A stretch of DNA of 5,191 nt. Source: Desulfobulbaceae bacterium (GTDB lineage: Bacteria > Desulfobacterota > Desulfobulbia > Desulfobulbales > Desulfocapsaceae). Where the stretch lies: positions 1-5,191 of the forward strand of contig DAOVUU010000226.1 in NCBI GenBank assembly GCA_030632405.1. The letters are read 5' to 3'. The notes beneath the pieces are model-generated. The model did no database searches. It worked only from the letters and a program-made list of their open reading frames with translations, and was not told the DNA's origin. Every line of letters starts with the position of its first letter. Positions within the stretch are counted from its first letter, which is position 1. Below are positions 1-5,191 of the stretch, in pieces. The position numbers and the translations under genes were made by a program.

Positions 1-285
1 GAAAATATTAATGCAGTCGGACCGTTCCCGGCCGACACCATCTTCCTGAGAGGCAGAGATGGTGAATATGATGCCATCGTCACCATGTATCATGATCAGG
101 GACAAATCGCCATGAAACTTATGGGGTTTGACCATGGAGTGACAGTCCATGCAGGCTTACCGTTCCCTGTGACAACTTCGGCACATGGTTCCGCATTTGA
201 TATTGCCGGCAAAGGGAAAGCCAGTGTAAGTTCTCTCAAGGCGGCTTTTACTCTCGCCTGCTCAATGGCCAGCCGAATCGGCTAA
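1..285 (+). CDS. pdxA2: PdxA-family dehydrogenase, PdxA2-like, 3' part only
   Basis: The reading frame is open from base 1 and gives the last 94 residues; the start lies outside the window. The PdxA family comprises metal- and NAD-dependent dehydrogenases of phosphorylated hydroxyacids. PdxA acts on 4-hydroxythreonine-4-phosphate in vitamin B6 synthesis, whereas PdxA2 acts on 4-phospho-D-threonate or -erythronate in sugar-acid catabolism. Visible hallmarks are GPFPADT near the start, then MYHDQGQIAMKLMGF, whose His matches metal ligand H266 of E. coli PdxA, then GLPFPVTTSAHG and the AFDIAGKG block close to the C-terminus. The Gln-Ile-Ala-Met after YHDQG, where E. coli PdxA has Leu-Pro-Val-Leu, and the TTSAHG segment resemble PdxA2 more than true PdxA. 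The neighbours, a beta-hydroxyacid dehydrogenase 21 bp downstream and a racemase-like gene, also favour a catabolic role. The family is certain; the PdxA2 assignment is probable, since two thirds of the protein is not visible. Confidence 0.9.
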   Translation, partial: ENINAVGPFPADTIFLRGRDGEYDAIVTMYHDQGQIAMKLMGFDHGVTVHAGLPFPVTTSAHGSAFDIAGKGKASVSSLKAAFTLACSMASRIG

Positions 286-306
286 TACTTACCACAGTCA
301 ACTAAC

Positions 307-1191
307 ATGATAAAAACAATTGGCTTTATCGGGCTGGGAATGATGGGCCATGGCATTGCCGGTAATATTCTGGAAAAAGGATACCCACTGACGGTAATGG
401 GTCACAACAACAGACCCCCTGTTGAAGACCTGCTCGCCAGAGGAGCTAAAGAGGTATCCTCCCCACGAATCCTTGCAGCCGAAAACGACGCTGTGTTTCT
501 CTGTGTTCGCGGTGCAGAGGAAGTAGAGACACTTGTATACGGGCCCGACGGACTGCTTGAGAGCTGTCAACCAGAAATGTATATAGTCGATTGCACCACA
601 AGCGATCCCACTCTCAGCCGGAAAATTGCTGCAGATGTACATAAATGCGGCGCACATTTTGCTGACGCCCCTGTCACCCGGGCACCACGAGATGCCGAGG
701 CTGGACATCTGAACAGTCTTGTTGGAGCCTCTGATTCGACATTCTCAATGATCCTCCCCGTGTTGAAGACGTATTCCGAGAATATTACTCATTTCGGCTC
801 TCCCGGAGCAGGGCATAGCGCCAAGCTGATCAACAATTTTATCTCCATGGGTTATGCTGCTCTTATTTCCGAAGGTATGGCCATATGTTCCCTCGCTGGA
901 GTTGACAGTGCCAAGCTGTACGAAGTGATGTCCTCGGGAGGTGCTGACAGTGGTGTTCTGCGAAAAATGGTACCCGGAATGCTGAAAGGGGATTTGACCG
1001 GCCATCAGTTTTCTCTATCCAATGCACTTAAAGATGTGAGTTATTTCTGCAAAATGGCCGAAACCGAAGGATTTGCAAGTTACCTCAGTGATTCTCTACT
1101 GAACACCTACTCTGATGCAGAGAATGCTGGACTTGGGGATCGCTTCATGGCGTCGCTGATCGAACTGCACGCAAAGAGACAAACAGGATAA
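307..1191 (+). CDS. NAD(P)-dependent beta-hydroxyacid dehydrogenase (3-hydroxyisobutyrate / L-threonate dehydrogenase superfamily)
   Basis: A complete 294-residue protein, the usual length for this superfamily, which oxidises the beta-hydroxyl of short hydroxyacids in the cytoplasm. The N-terminal Rossmann fold opens with GFIGLGMMG (residues 6-14), the dinucleotide-binding loop. The substrate-binding signature begins DAPV at 120-123. The C-terminal helical domain carries GAGHSAKLINN, with the expected catalytic Lys173 and Asn177 in K-x3-N spacing. The Ser-Gly-Gly that normally follows DAPV is Thr-Arg-Ala (124-126), so the substrate probably differs from hydroxyisobutyrate. The ATG at 307 is chosen because the Rossmann strand begins two residues later. 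No good Shine-Dalgarno sequence precedes it, so translation may be coupled to the pdxA2-like gene ending 21 bp upstream. Beside PdxA2, LtnD/DenD-type activity on L-threonate, D-erythronate or a related C4 acid is the leading inference. Tartronate semialdehyde reductase or another relative cannot be excluded. Family is confident, substrate is not. Confidence 0.88.
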   Translation: MIKTIGFIGLGMMGHGIAGNILEKGYPLTVMGHNNRPPVEDLLARGAKEVSSPRILAAENDAVFLCVRGAEEVETLVYGPDGLLESCQPEMYIVDCTTSDPTLSRKIAADVHKCGAHFADAPVTRAPRDAEAGHLNSLVGASDSTFSMILPVLKTYSENITHFGSPGAGHSAKLINNFISMGYAALISEGMAICSLAGVDSAKLYEVMSSGGADSGVLRKMVPGMLKGDLTGHQFSLSNALKDVSYFCKMAETEGFASYLSDSLLNTYSDAENAGLGDRFMASLIELHAKRQTG

Positions 1192-1203
1192 CAATTCCAA
1201 CAC

Positions 1204-1209
1204 GGGAGA
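1204..1209 (+). promoter_or_regulatory. Ribosome binding site of the racemase-like gene
   Basis: GGGAGA lies six bases before the ATG at 1216, a good Shine-Dalgarno match at normal spacing. It fixes that start and contrasts with the gene at 307, which has no comparable purine-rich site. Confidence 0.7.
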
Positions 1210-1215
1210 TGCAAC

Positions 1216-1869
1216 ATGGCACTGGTAGGACTGGTTCATACAACCCGACTGGTCATAGAATCACTCCATTCCATTGTAGCAGAGCAGTGTCCTGGAAATG
1301 AGATCAGCCATGTAATGGACGAAGGTATTCTGCGAAGACTGTCTACCCTCGGTAGCATCACTCCAGAAATTATCCAATGGCTGTTGGATATGGTTCGTTC
1401 AGTTGAAACATCCGGGGCGAAGCTGGCGGTGGTAAGCTGTTCGTCACTTTCTCCATGTGTTAACGAAGTACGCAGACTGGTGAAAATCCCTGTCCTGAAA
1501 GTTGACGAACCGATGATAGAGCATGCGCTGAAACATGCCGGAAACATAGGGCTGGTGATGACGAATCCGACAACGGAGGCCCCATCTACACTGCTTTTTA
1601 ACGAAGTTGCGGAGAGGTTCGAAAGTTCAGCAAGCCTCCAGACACGATTATGCCCCAATGCTTTTTCCAGACTCAACCAGGGAGATATAGAAGGTCATGA
1701 CACTGAGGTCATTGACACAGTAAAAACACTCCTGGACGAGGTTGAAATTGTCATGTTGGCACAGATATCAATTGCACGAGTCAGAACACAGATGGAACCG
1801 TCAATCTCCCGGAGAGTTTTGTCCAGCCTGGACTTCATTGCACCCAAAATCAATGAACTTCTGAATTGA
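1216..1869 (+). CDS. Aspartate/glutamate racemase-fold protein, atypical active site
   Basis: A 217-residue cytoplasmic protein with the two-lobed Asp/Glu/hydantoin racemase fold. The first-lobe nucleophile motif is visible as VVSCSSLSP with Cys75, followed by the typical IPVLKVDEPMIEHAL segment (91-105) and the start of the second lobe, NIGLVMTNPTT (110-120). In glutamate, aspartate and hydantoin racemases a second Cys sits in an LGC-type motif. Here the matching position reads MLAQIS (180-185), with Ala182 in place of Cys. Cofactor-independent two-base racemisation is therefore doubtful; a one-cysteine isomerase or lyase-like activity, as in maleate isomerase or decarboxylase relatives, is an alternative, though not a demonstrated one. 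The gene starts 24 bp after the dehydrogenase stop with its own ribosome site, so it is probably the last gene of the C4-acid operon, where it might interconvert or isomerise the substrate. Fold is confident, reaction unknown. Confidence 0.82.
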   Translation: MALVGLVHTTRLVIESLHSIVAEQCPGNEISHVMDEGILRRLSTLGSITPEIIQWLLDMVRSVETSGAKLAVVSCSSLSPCVNEVRRLVKIPVLKVDEPMIEHALKHAGNIGLVMTNPTTEAPSTLLFNEVAERFESSASLQTRLCPNAFSRLNQGDIEGHDTEVIDTVKTLLDEVEIVMLAQISIARVRTQMEPSISRRVLSSLDFIAPKINELLN

Positions 1870-1895
1870 GGAGATTTACGGTTCTCCTCCTGTTT
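1868..1895 (+). terminator. Candidate intrinsic terminator between convergent operons
   Basis: GAGGAGA (1868-1874) and its exact reverse complement TCTCCTC (1883-1889) form a 7-bp stem with an 8-base loop. On the + strand TGTTTTA follows (1891-1897), a modest U-tract, so it best serves the metabolic operon. Read on the - strand, the sequence after the stem is not T-rich. The stem starts inside the TGA of the racemase-like gene, and the loop holds the stop codon of the opposing protease gene. The stem is short (four G-C pairs), so strength is uncertain. Confidence 0.5.
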
Positions 1896-4800
1896 TATCA
1901 GCAATCGTTTCCTGCAACCTTTTAATTCGTTCTGCCGCAAACTGGTATTCGATTCTGTCATCACGATAAGATCCCAGTGCCTCTCTGTAGTGCTGAAGTG
2001 CCTGCTTTGTCTGATCTCTCCCCTCCTCCCATAACCCGAGTGCAACAAGACCAGTAACCAGATAAGCTGGCTGTTCATCGGCTTTTTCCGTCAGCAATTG
2101 TTCCTCAAGCTGGCCAAGAAGACATGCACTGATATTACGATACCAGGGATCCTGAGTTCGGCTGTAAAAATCCTCCAGTCTGGTTCCTGCTTCTTCAGGG
2201 CGACCCAATCGATTCAAAAGTAAAGGTTCCAGCAACCCTCCTGCCAACCGGCTGGAACTTTCACGGCTCGGCTTCCTGATAAATCTTTTTGTATACTCAA
2301 GAGCCTGCTCCCAAGCCCCATCCATAGCGCTGTAGTAGGCCAGTTGAACAAGCAGATTATTATTATTTTCATCTGTTTTGAGTAATTTTTCAATAATGGT
2401 CAGTTTCTCAACCGGACTGACCGAATCCTGGAAAAGTTTAAGTCTCGTCGGCTCCAAATCATTATAATTTTGTACTTTAGCTGTCCATTTTTCTCGAACT
2501 GACTGGACAAAGGTCTCTACTGTACTCATGTAAGCTGTTTTTTCAGCCGAATCAGCCATGCCATCCGAATGGGCTTGAAAAATATGCTCTAACCGTGACA
2601 TAGCCATCAAATAAGGCCAGTAGTCATTGGCCACCGCCGTTGAAACCGCCATACGAAATTGGTTCTCTGCTGCGATAAGGTTTTCCTGTCGGGTATAGAT
2701 GAGGCCGGCAACATAATGGAGCCAGCTGGTTTCCTGGTCTGTATTGCCCTTTTTTAAAACGGTTTCGAATTCGATTTTGGAGGTCATTACCTTCACCAGA
2801 TAACCGAAAAATTCAGCGGGCGATCGCCAGTCAAGAGAGATCAAAGTCTGCTGATAGTTGTTTTCATCTGTTCTACCGGTGATATAATCGACGAGATACA
2901 GCATCAGCCGGGCAAGATCATTTTCCTTATTCATAGAAAGAGCACGGGAAAAAAAGTCTCCCGCCCCCTCATAATCGTTGCGACAAAATTTCATCAGGCC
3001 GGCTGCCATAGCAAAGGCCGGAGCTGAGTTTTCGGCAAAGGCGTCACCAGCCAGTTGCTGTGCTTTTTCCCACTGCCCCTGCCCCGCAGCTTCATGGATC
3101 TCTTCAAGCTTCTCGTTAAGGGCCAGATCGACAAAACCGTTCCATTTAGATTGCCCTGCCTTTAATTCCGCTACAAAAGCAACGGCCTTATCAACAGGCA
3201 GGACAAGTCCGATATCGGACAGCAAGGTGACCACCGGGACCGGAGATTGAGCCCAATTCGTGTACACACTTGAAGCAATGCCGACCACCTGACCACTGGG
3301 ATCAATAACGGGCCCCCCGCTGTTACCCGGGTAAATTGAAGTGTCCACCTGGAACATGTTACCAAAGGTTCGGCGTACATGCCCGGTACTGACGCTGACA
3401 TTGATCGTATCTGTCTGGGTACGGCTGCCCAAAGGAAAACCCATGGTCATTACCGGTGTCAGCTTGGGAATTTTAATTGGAGTAATTTGATTATCCAGAG
3501 GCAGGGGAACTAATCCCTCAGGAACAGGATCAATCTGAAGAACAGCAAAATCATCCTTTAACGGAGAATTAATTATCTGCCAACTCTTTACCGGCGGTCT
3601 GGCAACACCGGCAATCTTCAACATTTTCGGGCCATCCAGCCGGTAGGCTGATTGAATATGATATCGATCCTCCACATCACTACTCCGGGCAGATTCTGGC
3701 AGTCGTTTAAAGGCCCGCTGACCTTCAAACCATAAAAATGCCCTGTATTCCAGATGGGGTGAACGGCCGAAATACTTTAATCGGGCAACGGCCTGAAAAA
3801 GCTCCCCATCATCAAGCCAGGGACAGGCTACATGCCTGTTGGTCAAAAGATATCCATCGCTGTTAACCAGAAAAGCAGTCCCCTCGGTCCGATTCTGATA
3901 AACGGTCTGCTGTTCTACCTTCAACTGGTAATCGACCACGACAAATGCTACCGAACCGGCATAGCGATTGGCATAATCACCCAGAGAAGCTTTCTCTTCC
4001 TGTTTATTATAAACGAAATAAAACCACCCGAAAATCCCCAGTACAACGAGGATGACTAACAGAATTGCCGCAAAACGAACCCACCGTTTAAGTCCCCTGA
4101 TATCCTTTTCCGGATCTTTTTTTTGTGTGGTTACAATCTCTTTATCGGTGATTTGAGAAAGAGACAGGGCAACCTGAGCCATAGAATCAGGCCGTAAATC
4201 CGGATCGTCAGCCAGCATGATTTTCAACAGCATCCTGGCCTTATCGGGAATCGCCAGTTGGTCGATTGTTTTCACATAATCGATTGCACCACTGACATCA
4301 CCCGAAAGCAGTTCCACAAATATTTTCCCCAATGACCATATGTCACTCCTTATATTTAAAGGACGATCGTTGATGATATCGGGATGGTTGAGCAGCAGGT
4401 TTTTCAGCATGGGTCCCGGGCGATCCAGGCGAGGATCCAGAAATCGGGAAACCTTATAGTCAATTTTGACCTCCAGATCCTCCTCCCTTCCTTCAAACAC
4501 GATGATATCGTTTAAAATAAGATGAGGAATAGAATGGCCGCTCTGGTGCAGCCCCTCTAAAATTGAGGCGAGCCGATAGAAGAGACGAAATACGGTACGA
4601 TGATCTTTAAAACGATCGGAGGCGAGGAGCTGCCCTAAATTTATGGTATCGATCCACTCACTGACCCGATACCACAATCCGGTATCTGACTGCCTGATTT
4701 CCAGATGGTTGACAAAATAGTCTTCCGGGAGTTTTTTAAGTATCTCCAGTTCCTGCTTCAATCGGTCGGCAATTTGGGCATCTACACCGGATTGGGGCGT

Positions 4801-4998
4801 GAAAATCCGGATGGCCACGCTCTCCCCTGTCTCTTCATTGACGGCGTGACAAAAAACGCTCGAATACCCTTCATGCAGGACGGACAGGATCCGATAGTTA
4901 TCAATGGACTGAATTCCTTCAGCAACCTCTCCGCCACAGGTGGGACAGACGGTAATTTTTTCAGCCAGTAGTTGACCACAGTGATAACATTGCTTCAT
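1876..4998 (-). CDS. Membrane-spanning zinc ribbon - pseudokinase - trypsin-like protease - TPR fusion protein
   Basis: A 1040-residue multidomain protein. Residues 1-28 form a zinc ribbon (C4, C7, C18, C21). Residues 34-284 have a protein-kinase fold: the DxxS region RSDIWSLG (217-224) and the late DPDLRP motif (265-270) are kept, but the ATP-binding Lys is Arg64 (VAIR), the glycine loop is degraded, the HRD aligns with Ile-Pro-His (157-159) and DFG is DYK (180-182), so it is probably an inactive pseudokinase. Lys/Arg residues precede one hydrophobic helix at about 307-329, predicting a cytoplasmic N-terminus. Residues about 345-612 are a trypsin/HtrA-like protease with an intact triad: H389 in TNRHV, D483 in DDFAVL, S560 in GNSGGP. 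About 60 extra residues separate His and Asp compared with HtrA, and there is no PDZ domain. Residues 620-1035 are helical with TPR-like units (clearest at 660-692, 758-791, 880-911). A binding signal inside may control proteolysis outside; this is inference. The start is supported by the zinc ribbon at the very N-terminus. It lies 36 bp after a subtilase gene, probably co-transcribed. Confidence 0.9.
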   Translation of the reverse strand: MKQCYHCGQLLAEKITVCPTCGGEVAEGIQSIDNYRILSVLHEGYSSVFCHAVNEETGESVAIRIFTPQSGVDAQIADRLKQELEILKKLPEDYFVNHLEIRQSDTGLWYRVSEWIDTINLGQLLASDRFKDHRTVFRLFYRLASILEGLHQSGHSIPHLILNDIIVFEGREEDLEVKIDYKVSRFLDPRLDRPGPMLKNLLLNHPDIINDRPLNIRSDIWSLGKIFVELLSGDVSGAIDYVKTIDQLAIPDKARMLLKIMLADDPDLRPDSMAQVALSLSQITDKEIVTTQKKDPEKDIRGLKRWVRFAAILLVILVVLGIFGWFYFVYNKQEEKASLGDYANRYAGSVAFVVVDYQLKVEQQTVYQNRTEGTAFLVNSDGYLLTNRHVACPWLDDGELFQAVARLKYFGRSPHLEYRAFLWFEGQRAFKRLPESARSSDVEDRYHIQSAYRLDGPKMLKIAGVARPPVKSWQIINSPLKDDFAVLQIDPVPEGLVPLPLDNQITPIKIPKLTPVMTMGFPLGSRTQTDTINVSVSTGHVRRTFGNMFQVDTSIYPGNSGGPVIDPSGQVVGIASSVYTNWAQSPVPVVTLLSDIGLVLPVDKAVAFVAELKAGQSKWNGFVDLALNEKLEEIHEAAGQGQWEKAQQLAGDAFAENSAPAFAMAAGLMKFCRNDYEGAGDFFSRALSMNKENDLARLMLYLVDYITGRTDENNYQQTLISLDWRSPAEFFGYLVKVMTSKIEFETVLKKGNTDQETSWLHYVAGLIYTRQENLIAAENQFRMAVSTAVANDYWPYLMAMSRLEHIFQAHSDGMADSAEKTAYMSTVETFVQSVREKWTAKVQNYNDLEPTRLKLFQDSVSPVEKLTIIEKLLKTDENNNNLLVQLAYYSAMDGAWEQALEYTKRFIRKPSRESSSRLAGGLLEPLLLNRLGRPEEAGTRLEDFYSRTQDPWYRNISACLLGQLEEQLLTEKADEQPAYLVTGLVALGLWEEGRDQTKQALQHYREALGSYRDDRIEYQFAAERIKRLQETIADKTGGEP
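4117..4124 (-). other. A8 homopolymer at a domain boundary, possible slippage site
   Basis: On the coding strand eight consecutive A bases cover the end of codon 292 and all of codons 293-294, giving an in-frame A AAA AAA heptamer, a known slippery pattern. It lies between the pseudokinase and the membrane helix. A -1 shift meets a TAA at 4088-4090 after nine codons, and a +1 shift also soon reaches a stop, before the helix could be made. Slippage would yield a soluble zinc ribbon-pseudokinase of about 300 residues. The A run is seen; function is speculation. Confidence 0.3.
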
Positions 4999-5010
4999 GG
5001 TTTAAAAAGA

Positions 5011-5015
5011 TCCCT
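5011..5015 (-). promoter_or_regulatory. Weak ribosome binding site of the pseudokinase-protease gene
   Basis: On the - strand AGGGA lies 12 bases before the ATG at 4998. The match is fair but the spacing is long, so initiation may be modest or coupled to the subtilase gene that ends just upstream. No better site is present in the 36-bp gap. Confidence 0.4.
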
Positions 5016-5034
5016 GGGTTGAGTCTTTCTTGCA

Positions 5035-5191
5035 TCAATGTTTCGTTACCAGATTAAGTAAAATAGTCTCCATATCAGCGTCAGGTATTTTATCCAAAAT
5101 GGCGGCCACCAGATGGGCTGTATAGGCAGTGGCAATTGATGTGCCAGCATATGTGCCGGGATCACCCTGATATCCCACCGGCAAATCTGCC
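5035..5191 (-). CDS. Subtilisin-like (S8) peptidase, C-terminal end only
   Basis: A frame open from the window edge gives 51 residues ending in a TGA at 5035-5037; the gene begins beyond the right edge. The readable part contains PGTYAGTSIATAYTAHLVA, matching the catalytic-serine region of subtilases (canonical GTSxAxP followed by a helix). The nucleophile Ser is encoded at 5137-5139. The conserved Pro after GTSxA is Ala here. A helical tail of about 30 residues follows, so the protein ends soon after its catalytic domain with no added C-terminal domain. Whether the Asp and His of the triad exist, and whether there is a signal peptide, cannot be seen. It lies 36 bp upstream of the pseudokinase-protease gene on the same strand, so the two are likely one operon and may act together, for example one protease processing the other. 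The short visible length limits confidence. Confidence 0.72.
   Translation of the reverse strand, partial: ADLPVGYQGDPGTYAGTSIATAYTAHLVAAILDKIPDADMETILLNLVTKH

Noticed and set aside
34..285. True PdxA of vitamin B6 synthesis
   Set aside because: The YHDQGQIAMK version of the motif and the catabolic neighbours fit PdxA2 better; not fully excluded because the N-terminal two thirds are missing.
298..708. 136-codon open frame on the - strand opposite the dehydrogenase gene
   Set aside because: It lies wholly inside a well-supported gene with clear Rossmann and catalytic motifs, and its own translation shows no recognisable domain.
1236..1676. 146-codon open frame on the - strand opposite the racemase-like gene
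   Set aside because: Antisense shadow of a gene with family motifs and a good ribosome site; composition is Ser/Thr-rich without motif.
1695..2078. 127-codon - strand frame crossing the junction of the two operons
   Set aside because: It overlaps the racemase-like gene antisense and the 3' end of the protease gene in another frame; it has no domain or supporting start signal.
2978..3250. 90-codon + strand frame inside the protease gene
   Set aside because: Low-complexity Ala/Ser-rich translation, antisense to coding sequence with clear TPR and protease content.
3163..3966. Simple HtrA/DegP periplasmic protease
   Set aside because: The triad and GNSGGP are HtrA-like, but there is no PDZ domain, the His-Asp spacing is much longer, and it is fused to a kinase fold and TPR-like repeats.
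3832..4059. 75-codon + strand frame with hydrophobic stretches
   Set aside because: It is antisense to the membrane-helix and early protease region; the hydrophobicity reflects the complementary codons, and no ribosome site is evident.

Overview
The window suggests a Gram-negative bacterium of moderate GC content. One gene product has a cytoplasmic half and a presumably periplasmic protease half separated by a single membrane span. Coding density is high and intergenic gaps are short (6 to 36 bp). A sulfate-reducer-like or other deltaproteobacterial lineage is a guess from gene style only; no rRNA or other taxonomic marker is present.

Left part (1-1869, + strand): a three-gene metabolic operon. 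It runs from the 3' end of a PdxA2-type dehydrogenase (cut by the window edge), to a complete beta-hydroxyacid dehydrogenase of the 3-hydroxyisobutyrate/L-threonate dehydrogenase superfamily, to an Asp/Glu-racemase-fold protein. PdxA2 and LtnD/DenD-type dehydrogenases are established partners in four-carbon acid sugar (threonate/erythronate) catabolism, so a pathway for a C4 or similar hydroxyacid is the best guess. A DUF1537-type kinase would be expected just outside the left edge. The racemase-like protein keeps only one of the two usual catalytic cysteines, so it may not be a classical racemase.

Right part (1876-5191, - strand): two protease genes in one probable operon, converging on the metabolic operon. 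The upstream gene is visible only as its last 51 codons, which carry the catalytic-serine motif of a subtilisin-like (S8) peptidase. The downstream gene encodes an unusual 1040-residue protein: a four-cysteine zinc ribbon, a protein-kinase fold with degraded catalytic motifs (probable pseudokinase), one transmembrane helix, a trypsin/HtrA-like (S1) protease with an intact His-Asp-Ser triad, and a long TPR-like C-terminal half. This looks like an inside-to-outside signalling protease, and it is the most interesting item here. The two operons end 6 bp apart, and a short inverted repeat spanning both stop codons is a candidate terminator.

There is no stretch over 300 bp without a gene. No tRNA, rRNA, CRISPR array, insertion sequence or attachment site was seen.
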